Below, in pieces: positions 1 through 8,073 of a stretch of DNA of 58,727 bases. How positions within the stretch are numbered: the first letter of the stretch is position 1; each line of letters opens with the position of its first letter. A model generated the notes under the pieces. The model worked only from the letters and a program-made list of their open reading frames with translations. It was not told the origin of the DNA and did no database searches. This DNA is from a bacterium (lineage in GTDB: Bacteria; Krumholzibacteriota; Krumholzibacteriia; LZORAL124-64-63), in NCBI GenBank assembly GCA_003353795.1, contig PIVY01000007.1, positions 1 through 58,727 on the forward strand. Reading direction: 5' to 3'. The translations under genes were made by a program, and so were the position numbers.

Positions 1-638
1 ACGCTCAGCAGCAGCACGCCGATGAGGATGGAGGCCAGTCCGTCCCACATGCCGTTGTGAGTGACCATGGACAGGGTCACGCCCGCCGCCGCCAGGAGCA
101 GACCCACGAGGGCGGCACTGTCCTCGAAGAGTACCGTGGGCAGGGCGAGGTCCTTGGCGTCGCGCAGGTTTCGCCAGAGCGAGCCGGGATTCTCGTGGCG
201 GAAGTGCTGAAACTCCTGCCAGGCAATGCGCAGGGCGTAGCCCTCGAACACCATGGCCAGGCCCAGGGCCAGGAAGTTCCAGATCGGGTCATGGGGCGGA
301 TGCGGGTCGAGCACCTTGTGTACGCCCTCGTAGATGGCCACCACCGCACCGAGCACGAAGATGTTCACCGCGACGACGAAGCTCCAGAAGTAGCGCTCGA
401 CGTTGTAGCCCAGCGGGTGCAGCCGATCGGCGGCTTTCTTGCTGCGGATCAACCCCACCAGGAGCAGGAGTTGGTTGCTGCTGTCGGCCACCGAATGCAC
501 CGATTCGGCCAGCATGGCGGCCGACCGGGTGGCGAGGAAGGCGGCGAACTTGACCACGGCCACGCCGAGGTTGGCGAAGATCCCGGCCATGAGGGCGCGG
601 CGGATGCCGCGGTCGTCGTGCGTGTGCGATCGGCTCAT
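1..638 (-). CDS. Cation diffusion facilitator transporter, SLC30A9/ZnT9-like (3' end outside window)
   Basis: The minus-strand frame starts at an ATG (MSRSHTHDDRG) and stays open to the window edge, giving about 212 residues without a stop, so the C-terminus is missing. After a short His-rich cytoplasmic N-terminus come hydrophobic helices. A CDF metal-site signature is visible in helix 2 (ESVHSVAD, His48 and Asp52), and EDSAALVG near residues 172-179 is typical of the ZnT9-like branch. Members move divalent metals such as Zn2+ or Mn2+ across the membrane in exchange for protons. It is transcribed away from the TPR-CHAT gene across a short shared upstream region. The family call is firm; the metal cannot be read from sequence. 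Confidence 0.88.
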   Translation of the reverse strand, partial: MSRSHTHDDRGIRRALMAGIFANLGVAVVKFAAFLATRSAAMLAESVHSVADSSNQLLLLVGLIRSKKAADRLHPLGYNVERYFWSFVVAVNIFVLGAVVAIYEGVHKVLDPHPPHDPIWNFLALGLAMVFEGYALRIAWQEFQHFRHENPGSLWRNLRDAKDLALPTVLFEDSAALVGLLLAAAGVTLSMVTHNGMWDGLASILIGVLLLS

Positions 639-836
639 CGGGTGCACCACATCCTATCAACCATGGTTTCAAACACGGAAACGCTATGCTAGAGTGGCCT
701 CATTCGCGCCCCTCGTCGACCACGATCTGCACCCGACGTACGACATCCTGACGATTCATCGCGGTTACGATATGGCTGGTGGTATCGGAGTCTGCATTCC
801 CGGCGCCATGCCGGGGACCGAACATCGAGTGATCTT
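639..836. promoter_or_regulatory. Divergent intergenic region between the transporter and the TPR-CHAT gene
   Basis: This 198-base spacer lies between two divergent genes and must carry both promoters. A TATGCT hexamer at 685-690 resembles a -10 box for the rightward genes, but no good -35 is evident. A GGAAAC at 677-682 recalls the -35 element of ECF promoters and would allow autoregulation by the ECF factor at 4260, but no matching -10 is clear. Treat both as weak. Confidence 0.3.
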
Positions 837-3800
837 TTGGCACGTGAGCAGGTCTTCGCCCTCCTGGTCATCCTGCCGGTGGCGATCACCGTCGTCTTGA
901 CGGCCGCACCGGTCGTTGCCGTTGCTCGCGCCCCGGGCGACCCCGCCGCAGCTGCGGTCGCTTCGCTGACCGATGGCGCGTTCGAGGATTCCCAACGGCA
1001 GTTCGAATCGACCCTGACCGACGATGCCGACCTCGCGTCGTTGGTCCGGTATGCCGAGGTCTGCCGTGCCACGGGCGAGTTCGAGTCCTGTCGGGAGTTT
1101 CTGGCCGGTCTGGTGCGCAACGGCGGTGGATCGTCCGGACCGGTCGCCGCGCTGGCGCTGGCGACCCGCTGGTTCGGCGACTGCGACGCTTGGTGGCCGC
1201 TTCACCGGACCGCACTGTCGGCGGCGCCCGGCGATGCCCGCCTGCACCTCGAGGTGTTGCGCGCGACGCGCGAATGCGGCACCGACGCGACGGCGCGAAT
1301 CGGTTTGGCCGAACTCGCCGCGCAGCACGAAACCCATCGCGCCTGGTTCCTCGCCAGCGGCGGACTGCTGGACCTGGCGCGGGGGGATCTGGCGGTCGCC
1401 GAGGTTCTCGCCGATTCCTCGATCGCCATGGAGCCCGGGCTGGCGCTGGGTCTGGCGTTGCGGGCGCGGGTCCATGCCGAGCACCACGAACATGAATCGG
1501 CACTGGCGGGGCTCGTTGCCGCGGAAGCCGCGTTCCTGAGCCTGGAAGCAGCCGAGGCGGCCCAATGGTGCCGAGCCGGACAGGCCGACGCGCTGGCGTT
1601 TCTCGGCCGTTACGACGAGGCCGTCGCGGTGCTGGAGACGGTGGTCGCCGAGCGGGCCCTCGCGGGGGATCGGCTGGGCGAGGCGCGGGTCTTGCGGCGG
1701 CTGTCGCGCGCTCTTGCCAAGGGTGGGCGCTACGAGGATGCCCTGGCTGCCAACGAGCGGGCCGGGCAACTGGCCGCCGGCATGAACGACCCCTGGCTCG
1801 ACATGATCCTCGCCGAGGAACTCGGGCAGGTGTGGTTCCACCTGGGCGACTTCCCGGCTGCGGCCGAGTCCATGCAGCGGTCGCGTGAACTGGCGTCGGC
1901 CCTCGGAGCGGTCGATCACGGGCTCCAGGTCACGAACAACCTCGCCACGGTGTACGCGGTGCTGGGCGACTACGACCAGTCGGACGCCATGTACCGGCAG
2001 GCGCTGGCCGTCTACGAGGATCGCGGCGATGCGTACGGGCAGCTCTTCAGTTGCAGCGGTCTCGGCTTCAACTGCATCGATCGCGGCGACTATCTCGGCG
2101 GTCTCGGTCATCTCCAGCAGGCGCTGGCGCTGGCCGATGAGGTGGACGACAAGGGCAACATCCACCTGCACCGTCATGCTCTGGCCGTGGTGTACCGGGA
2201 ACTCGGCGATCTCGAACTGGCGTCCCTGTACGTCACCGCGGCTCTGGAACTCGCCCGGGAGTTGGACCACCCCGGTATGATCGCCGCCAACGAGGCCGTA
2301 CTCGGACAGATCGATCTCTTGCAGGGCGACCTCGAGGGTGGTCTCGCACGGTCCCGGCGCGCGGCGGCGCTCTACCGGCAGATCGGGGACAAGCCGGGCC
2401 TCGCCAGCGTGTATCTCGACCTGTCTCAGGCGCAACTGGAGGCTGGGCGGCCGGACTCGGCGGTGTTCTACAGCCGGCGCGGGGCCGCATTGAATCACGA
2501 GATCGGATCGGGGCTCGGGGAAGCCTATGGCCTTCTCTACGCGTCCCGAGCCTTGCTGGCCGATGGTCGGTACCACGCCGCCGCAGCGGCGGCCGATTCG
2601 GTTCTCGTCCTTGGACAGGAATTCGCGTCGGTGCAGCTGCTCTGGCAGGCCGAGGCGGTGCTGGGTGCTGCCGCTGCCGGGGAGCGGGACTGGGAGCGAG
2701 CCCGGGATCACTATACCGTGGCCATGTCCGGTCTCGAGCAGGCCCAGCGCGACCTCGTGGAAGAGCAGTACAAGATGAGCTTCGGCGCCGGGAAGCAGTC
2801 GCTCTACGAAGACGCCATCGCCGTGGAGATTCACGCCTCGGACTCCGACGCTGCGGCCACCTTTGCCATTGCCGAGCGCAGCCGGGCGCGCGCTCTTCGT
2901 GACGAACTCGCTGCCGCCGGCACGTCGAGGCGCGCGCTGGCCGAGGCGCCGGCCACGCTCCAGGAAGCCGAGCGCCGGTTGCGCGAGAAGATCGCAGCCA
3001 CGTTGCAGCGGATCTGGCGGACCGATGTGGACGCCGCCGACCGGGTCGCACTCGAGAAGGAACTGCTTGCCCTGCAGGCGGAGCACGACCTGATCATCGC
3101 TCGCTGCCACGAGGAATTCGGCAATCATGCCGTGTCGATCTGGCCGCGGGCCCTGGACGGGGCGGCGGTGCAGCGCGAGGTGCTCACCGACGGCGATGTC
3201 CTGGTCGAGTTCTTCCTCGGCGAGCGGGCTTGCTGGTGCTGGTTGGTGACGCCGGTCTCGTTGACGCGATTCGAACTGCCGCCGCGGCGGGATCTGGAAG
3301 CACTCGTTGCCGAGACCCGGGCCTGGTTCACGCGACCGCCGTCCTCGCGCGGCGGTCCGCCCGCGGCGCACGCAGAACTTTCGCGCGTGTTGCTGGATCC
3401 TCTCTCCGAACTGGAGTCGGCGACTCGCCTGTACCTGGTGGCCGACGGAGTCCTGAGCCACTTCCCGTTCGAGGCTCTGCTGGTGACCGGCCAGGATGGT
3501 GATGAGTATCTCGCAGAGCGGTTGCCGGTGATCTATCTGCCCTCGGCGTCCACGTTGCCGCTGCTCGCTGGACGGGAACGTGACGCCGATACGCGCGTGC
3601 TGGCGTTCGCATACGCCGCCACGGAGGACACGCCCAGGCCGACGGCCGCCGCATTCGCGGCCGCCGCGACCAGGAGCCAGGATCTTGCGCCCCTGCCGTA
3701 CGCCAACGACGAAGTGGCGGGGATCGCGGCGGTGTACGACGGACGGGTCGAGGTGATCGCGGGATCCCTGGCGACCGAGGCGCGATTCAAAGACGCCGAT

Positions 3801-4256
3801 CTGGCGGACGCCTCGGTGGTGCACCTGGCGACCCATGCCCTGGTGGATCCGCAGCATGCCGATCGTTCGGGAGTGGTCCTCGGCGCCGATCCGGGCGGGC
3901 TTGACGACGGCACTCTCTGGATGCCGGAGATCCGCGACCTACCGCTGCGCGCCGATCTGGTGGTGCTGTCCACCTGCGAGAGCGCCGTGGGCGAGGCGGT
4001 GCCGGGCGAGGGCACGGTCACCCTGGCGCGCGCGTTCCTGGATGCCGGCGCGGCCGGAGTGCTGGCCAGCTTGTGGCCGGTGAACGACCGGTCCACGTGT
4101 ACCTGGATGCACCGATTCCACGGCGCCCTGGCTGCGGGCGAGAGCCCCGGCACGGCGGCGCGCACCGCCCGCCTGACCCTGATTCACGGCGACAGCCCCG
4201 CCCTGCGCCATCCGTACTACTGGGCGCCGTTCGTCTACATCGGAAAGGACCGCTGA
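837..4256 (+). CDS. Exported TPR-CHAT protein (caspase-like cysteine protease domain)
   Basis: This 1139-residue protein begins at a TTG codon that gives a clean N-terminal hydrophobic segment (about residues 6-30, ending VAVARA), read as a signal peptide or anchor. Residues about 60-640 are helical repeats of TPR type (motifs such as NNLATVYAVLGDYDQS and GLGFNCIDRGDY), followed by a helical linker near 690-770. The C-terminal 350 residues are a CHAT domain (clan CD caspase fold). The expected dyad is present: His1000 in HLATHAL and Cys1047 in STCESA, with GEGTVTLARAFLDAGA after it. CHAT proteins are proteases or inactive scaffolds; here both catalytic residues are intact. The ECF sigma gene starts 3 bases after the stop, so the genes are surely co-transcribed. 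The substrate is unknown. Confidence 0.92.
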   Translation: MAREQVFALLVILPVAITVVLTAAPVVAVARAPGDPAAAAVASLTDGAFEDSQRQFESTLTDDADLASLVRYAEVCRATGEFESCREFLAGLVRNGGGSSGPVAALALATRWFGDCDAWWPLHRTALSAAPGDARLHLEVLRATRECGTDATARIGLAELAAQHETHRAWFLASGGLLDLARGDLAVAEVLADSSIAMEPGLALGLALRARVHAEHHEHESALAGLVAAEAAFLSLEAAEAAQWCRAGQADALAFLGRYDEAVAVLETVVAERALAGDRLGEARVLRRLSRALAKGGRYEDALAANERAGQLAAGMNDPWLDMILAEELGQVWFHLGDFPAAAESMQRSRELASALGAVDHGLQVTNNLATVYAVLGDYDQSDAMYRQALAVYEDRGDAYGQLFSCSGLGFNCIDRGDYLGGLGHLQQALALADEVDDKGNIHLHRHALAVVYRELGDLELASLYVTAALELARELDHPGMIAANEAVLGQIDLLQGDLEGGLARSRRAAALYRQIGDKPGLASVYLDLSQAQLEAGRPDSAVFYSRRGAALNHEIGSGLGEAYGLLYASRALLADGRYHAAAAAADSVLVLGQEFASVQLLWQAEAVLGAAAAGERDWERARDHYTVAMSGLEQAQRDLVEEQYKMSFGAGKQSLYEDAIAVEIHASDSDAAATFAIAERSRARALRDELAAAGTSRRALAEAPATLQEAERRLREKIAATLQRIWRTDVDAADRVALEKELLALQAEHDLIIARCHEEFGNHAVSIWPRALDGAAVQREVLTDGDVLVEFFLGERACWCWLVTPVSLTRFELPPRRDLEALVAETRAWFTRPPSSRGGPPAAHAELSRVLLDPLSELESATRLYLVADGVLSHFPFEALLVTGQDGDEYLAERLPVIYLPSASTLPLLAGRERDADTRVLAFAYAATEDTPRPTAAAFAAAATRSQDLAPLPYANDEVAGIAAVYDGRVEVIAGSLATEARFKDADLADASVVHLATHALVDPQHADRSGVVLGADPGGLDDGTLWMPEIRDLPLRADLVVLSTCESAVGEAVPGEGTVTLARAFLDAGAAGVLASLWPVNDRSTCTWMHRFHGALAAGESPGTAARTARLTLIHGDSPALRHPYYWAPFVYIGKDR

Positions 4257-4259
4257 CCC

Positions 4260-4856
4260 GTGCGTTCCTCTCCCCAGCTCGACCCACGTGACCGCGACGC
4301 CACGCTCATCGCGGCCCTGCGAACGGGCGACGACATGGCGGCGCGGGACCTCTACGACCAATACCATCCGCGCTGCGTCTTCTTCCTGCGCCGCTGGAGC
4401 GGCGACGATGCCCTCGCCCGCGAACTGGCCGCCGAGGCCATGTCCCGACTGCTGGTCAAGGCCGCCAGCGGTGGCGTCCGCGAACCCCGCGGTTTCGCCG
4501 AGTTCGCCTTCACCCTGACCCGCAACATCTGGAAGCAGTACGCCGAACGGATCACCCGCGAACGGCGCCACCTGACTGTCGTGGATCCCGACCAGCTCAC
4601 CCGGCACGCCGACGACCGCGATCCCGACCGCGCCTACACCGCGGCGATGGCGATCGAGCGCCGGCGCGATGTGGATACTGCGATGTCAGAATTGCCACCG
4701 CGGTATCGCGAGATTCTGGAGTTGCGCTTCGGCGAGGGTCTGTCTCACAATGCGATCGCCGGCCGGCTCGACGTGGATCCCGCCAACGCGCGTCAGTTGC
4801 TCAGCCGGGCTCGCGAACGATTCCGGATCGTGTTCCGGAAACTCGCCGAGCGCTGA
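4260..4856 (+). CDS. ECF-type RNA polymerase sigma factor
   Basis: The 198-residue protein starts at GTG, 3 bases after the CHAT gene, with a GGAAAGGA ribosome site inside the end of that gene. Region 2 covers about residues 24-90 (DLYDQYHPRCVFFLRRW, then the helix ending FTLTRNIWKQYAERI). Region 4 is near 140-198, with the helix-turn-helix ELPPRYREILELRFGEGLSH and the recognition helix in DPANARQLLSRARERF. Regions 1 and 3 are absent, as in group 4 sigma factors. It should direct RNA polymerase to a small regulon and be held inactive by the zinc-finger protein 73 bases downstream. Confidence 0.93.
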   Translation: MRSSPQLDPRDRDATLIAALRTGDDMAARDLYDQYHPRCVFFLRRWSGDDALARELAAEAMSRLLVKAASGGVREPRGFAEFAFTLTRNIWKQYAERITRERRHLTVVDPDQLTRHADDRDPDRAYTAAMAIERRRDVDTAMSELPPRYREILELRFGEGLSHNAIAGRLDVDPANARQLLSRARERFRIVFRKLAER

Positions 4857-4929
4857 ATCTCCGGGTGTCACATTCCCGCCCCACCCGGGACCCATTCCAG
4901 CGAACCAGACTTCGTGAGGGAGACGCGGT

Positions 4930-5607
4930 GTGACGCTCTGCGACCAGTACGACGACCAGGTCATCGAGAACTACGTTCTGGGCGAGTTGCCGGAAGCGCT
5001 GGGCAACGAGCTCGAGGCGCATTGTTTCGCCTGCGATGCGTGCTTCGCGCGGGTCCGTCAGTTGCAGACTCTTCGCGACCGTCTGGTTGTCGCCACCGAT
5101 CCATCACTTGACGGGCCCGAACCGCGCCCACCGTCCCGGTGGCGGCGCTGGGGCAAACCATTCCTGGCACCGCAGTCGCTGGCTCTCGCGGCGACGGTGA
5201 CGCTGGTGGTGCTGGGGCTGGGCAGGCAGCAGCTTGACCGGCTCCAGTCCCAGTTCACCGGTTCGCGACAGCCGCGGACAGCCTTCGATACGGTGACCCT
5301 GCAGGGTGATACCCGCGCCTCTGGCGACGGTGTTCCCGTGGTCGCGGCGGAGATGCCGGTCGTTCTCGAGTTCGACCTGCCGGGAGCTCCTGCCGATGCG
5401 GTGATCCGGCGGGTGGCCATTCTCGATGCGGCGGACGTCGAACACTGGACCACCACCGATTTGCCGCCCGCGAACGAGTACGGCACCCGGGTCGTGATGC
5501 TGTCGCCGGGATTCCTGGAGGCGGGTTCGTACCGGCTCGAGGTGCAGATCGACGGCCGCGACGCGTTCGTCTTCTCTTTCCGGGTTCTCGCTGCCGCGAC
5601 ACCCTGA
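4930..5607 (+). CDS. Membrane-spanning zinc-finger anti-sigma factor
   Basis: This is a 225-residue protein with a GTG start (GAGGGAGACGC upstream). The N-terminal domain has the ZAS zinc motif H-x3-C-x2-C at His31, Cys35 and Cys38, the hallmark of anti-sigma factors that clamp ECF sigmas. A single transmembrane helix lies near residues 78-98 (SLALAATVTLVVLGLG), followed by a 120-residue beta-rich extracytoplasmic domain (EMPVVLEFDLPG; SYRLEVQIDG). That topology places a sensing or cleavable domain outside the membrane, on the same side as the exported CHAT protease encoded upstream. A strong hairpin terminator follows at 5634. Confidence 0.87.
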   Translation: MTLCDQYDDQVIENYVLGELPEALGNELEAHCFACDACFARVRQLQTLRDRLVVATDPSLDGPEPRPPSRWRRWGKPFLAPQSLALAATVTLVVLGLGRQQLDRLQSQFTGSRQPRTAFDTVTLQGDTRASGDGVPVVAAEMPVVLEFDLPGAPADAVIRRVAILDAADVEHWTTTDLPPANEYGTRVVMLSPGFLEAGSYRLEVQIDGRDAFVFSFRVLAAATP

Positions 5608-5633
5608 TCTCCTTTCAATGATCAGCAAAGAGA

Positions 5634-5659
5634 CGGCCGGCCCGCGAACGGGCCGGCCG
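5634..5659. terminator. Bidirectional hairpin terminator
   Basis: A perfect 10-bp GC stem (CGGCCGGCCC with GGGCCGGCCG) encloses a 6-base loop and is followed by GTTTGGG. It lies between the convergent ends of the anti-sigma gene and the secreted repeat protein and could serve both. A near-copy of the stem occurs at 9050-9077. Confidence 0.7.
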
Positions 5660-5679
5660 GTTTGGGTATGGATGGCCGG

Positions 5680-7833
5680 CTACTTGGTCAGGACCATCTT
5701 CCGGGTCTGCACCTCGCCGTCGACGTTCAGGCGGCAGAGGTAGAGCCCCGAGGCGAGTTCGCGCGGCTCGAAGGGCACCTCGTGGATGCCGGCGGTGAGC
5801 GGGCGGTCCTGCATCAGCGTGGAGACCTTGCGGCCGGCCACGTCGAAGACCTCGAGGGTGACGTTCGCATTGCGCGACAGCTTGAAGCGCATGGTTGTGC
5901 GCGGGTTGAAGGGGTTGGGATAATTCTGCTGGAGGTCGGCGAGGGGGGCGCCGGGCAGAACCTGGTCGGGAGCGGCTGTGTAAGGCGCGCTGGCGGGGCC
6001 CGGGGGCGATTCGTGCCACAGGTCGTCGATGAGCGCGATCTTGTAGAAGTAGCCCCATCCTGGACGATCCTCGTCAACCCACGATGTCGGGTCGTCGCCT
6101 AGCAGGGCGATGCGGTTGCCGAGGTTCGGAATGAATTCCGGGTTGCGGCTCGCATAGACGGCCACGAATTCGGGGTCAAAGGGGTTGTAGAACCACTGCA
6201 GGGCGGGGGCGTCGGGGGAGTAGGTGACCGAGGGGTAGTTGATCCCCACGTCGGGCCAGCCTTGGGGTGTGCTCTGGGCAAGGCCGGTCAGTTCGATGTC
6301 GTCGATGTACCAGCCGCTGCTTTGGTCGGGATAGGTCGGGACCACGTCGTTGAAGTAGAATCCAATCTGGACGGTCTGCCCGGCGTATGTCGGGGCCAGA
6401 TCGTCGGTCACGTACTGGGTCCAGTCGCTGGTGTTGACGAAGGTCGCGGAGATGTCGGCGGTCTCGCCCGCCTCGGGGTAGATCCTGACCACGCCCCAGT
6501 CGCCTTCGGCGTTGAACGAATGCCAGTGCCAGAACTTGAGCTGGACCGGGCCGTCGGGGTTCGCGGGGATCTCGATCGCGGGTGAGAACAGCGCCGAATT
6601 CGTGTATGGCTCGTAGTTGCCGGCAAGGCCGGTGGCCCAGCAGTGTTCGCCCGAGTGCGCGGCGCCGGGTCCCGACGTCGGCGCGCCGACTTGCCACGAA
6701 CCGTTGGTCGCAAACCAGCCGCGGGATCCGCCCTCGAAGCTGTCGGGATTGTTGAAGACCAGGGGACCCTCGACGATCGCCACATCGTCGATGAACCAGC
6801 CTCGATGCTCGTCCGGATAGGTGGGTACCGAGTCGATTATGCGGAACCCGAACCGGACGGTCTGGCCCAGGTAGGGGGTCAGATCGCTGATCTTCTCGGT
6901 CCACGATCCCGAGTATTCGTTGATACTAGCATATTGAATCTCTTCCCAGCTGCCGTCGATCAGGATCTCGACACGCGCGTAGTCACCCTCCGGATGCATC
7001 TTGTACCAGTGCATGAAACTCAGCCAGACCTGTCCGTCCATCGGTGCGGCCGGAATCTCGACGGGCGGGCTGATGAGGCGACTGTTGGCGTAGCGAGGGT
7101 AATTGGCGTGGAGGCGTGTTCCGGCACAGAAGAGGCCGGAATATGGTGCGGATATCCCGTGTGTCGGCGCGCCGATCTCCCAGACGCCACGGTCGGCATA
7201 CCAGCCCCCGTATTCAGGTCCGTGGCAATCGGTATCGAACGAGCAGGGTGATTGCCACTCGTATTTGCCCTCGAGAATCGTCACGTCGTCGACGTACCAG
7301 CCCCAGTACTCGTCGGGATAGGTCGGCACCGAGTCGATCATGCGGAATCCGATCTGGATCGTGTCTCCGGCGTACTCCGACAGATCGATCATATAGGGAG
7401 ACCAGACGCCCGAGTAGTTGTAGAAGGTCACGCCGATCGCGGTGAAGGCGCCTCCGTTCACCGAGATCTCGACCCGGCTGTAGTCGCCCTCCGGATGGAG
7501 CCCGAACCAGTGCCAGAAGTGCAGCCAGATCTGGCCGTCCGCCGGAGTTGCAGGCAATTCGATGAGTGGGCTCTCGAGCCGCGAATTGGTGTGACGGGCG
7601 TAGTAGCCCGTGAGGTCGGTGGCCGCCACGTTGTTGCCGCCGTAGGCCGTGCATCCTCCACTGGGGCTACCGGCCTGCCACGAGCCGTTGTTGGCCGACC
7701 AGTCTCCCATCCCGTCTTCCCAGTCCTCGGTGAAGAAGACGGTTTGATCGGCTGTTGCGACCGACGCCAGACAGGCGACGGCGACAATGACGATCAGACC
7801 GCGTAGTAACGAATCGAGCGATGTCGTGTTCAT
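5680..7833 (-). CDS. Secreted protein with three MAM-like repeats and a C-terminal FlgD-like sorting domain
   Basis: The 717-residue protein starts with a signal peptide (GLIVIVAVACLASVATA). Three homologous blocks of about 150 residues follow, beginning near residues 35, 210 and 368. Each contains an NGSW or GVW turn, a PEGDYSRVEI-type strand and a closing YPDEYWGWYVDDVTI motif, characteristic of MAM or concanavalin-like jelly-roll domains in surface proteins. A short fibronectin-like linker precedes the last ~80 residues, which carry NYPNPFNPRTTMRFKLS and end GEVQTRKMVLTK, the FlgD Ig-like or type IX-style sorting domain. The likely role is adhesion or binding of glycans at the cell surface; no catalytic residues are recognised. 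Confidence 0.82.
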   Translation of the reverse strand: MNTTSLDSLLRGLIVIVAVACLASVATADQTVFFTEDWEDGMGDWSANNGSWQAGSPSGGCTAYGGNNVAATDLTGYYARHTNSRLESPLIELPATPADGQIWLHFWHWFGLHPEGDYSRVEISVNGGAFTAIGVTFYNYSGVWSPYMIDLSEYAGDTIQIGFRMIDSVPTYPDEYWGWYVDDVTILEGKYEWQSPCSFDTDCHGPEYGGWYADRGVWEIGAPTHGISAPYSGLFCAGTRLHANYPRYANSRLISPPVEIPAAPMDGQVWLSFMHWYKMHPEGDYARVEILIDGSWEEIQYASINEYSGSWTEKISDLTPYLGQTVRFGFRIIDSVPTYPDEHRGWFIDDVAIVEGPLVFNNPDSFEGGSRGWFATNGSWQVGAPTSGPGAAHSGEHCWATGLAGNYEPYTNSALFSPAIEIPANPDGPVQLKFWHWHSFNAEGDWGVVRIYPEAGETADISATFVNTSDWTQYVTDDLAPTYAGQTVQIGFYFNDVVPTYPDQSSGWYIDDIELTGLAQSTPQGWPDVGINYPSVTYSPDAPALQWFYNPFDPEFVAVYASRNPEFIPNLGNRIALLGDDPTSWVDEDRPGWGYFYKIALIDDLWHESPPGPASAPYTAAPDQVLPGAPLADLQQNYPNPFNPRTTMRFKLSRNANVTLEVFDVAGRKVSTLMQDRPLTAGIHEVPFEPRELASGLYLCRLNVDGEVQTRKMVLTK

Positions 7834-7936
7834 GGGATCTCCTCCTGTCGACGAGCGATCGAGTGGCCGGCATTCGCCACCCGTGTGACTCCGCTGTCAG
7901 GAAGGTCCCGCGGCGCGCCCCGATGTGACGAAGAAT

Positions 7937-7964
7937 TCTCACGGGGACACTGTTCATCTCACGG
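7937..7964. promoter_or_regulatory. Direct repeat TCTCACGG x2, 20 bp apart, in a divergent promoter region
   Basis: Two identical octamers at 7937-7944 and 7957-7964 lie on one DNA face (about two helical turns apart), in the 240-base spacer between the secreted repeat protein (leftward) and the P460-like lipoprotein (rightward). This arrangement is common for activator sites. No regulator can be named, and the rest of the spacer shows no other clear signal. Confidence 0.3.
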
Positions 7965-8073
7965 TCGCCCTGTAATGAATTCCATTCTCGCCGCACCCAG
8001 TCCCAGTAGCGCCAAGGTCTGCCCCGACCGGCGCCGCTGCGTGTTGCCCACCACCCTCGCAGAAGGAGCGAGC

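Noticed and set aside
765-3857. 1030-residue minus-strand ORF opposite the TPR-CHAT gene
   Set aside because: It is a shadow frame produced by high GC; it is rich in Arg, Gln and Gly with no domain, while the plus strand has clear TPR and CHAT motifs.
837-5607. Type III-E CRISPR (Craspase) locus
   Set aside because: A TPR-CHAT gene and a sigma gene are present, but no gRAMP/Cas7-11, Csx30, Cas1 or repeat array lies in the window.
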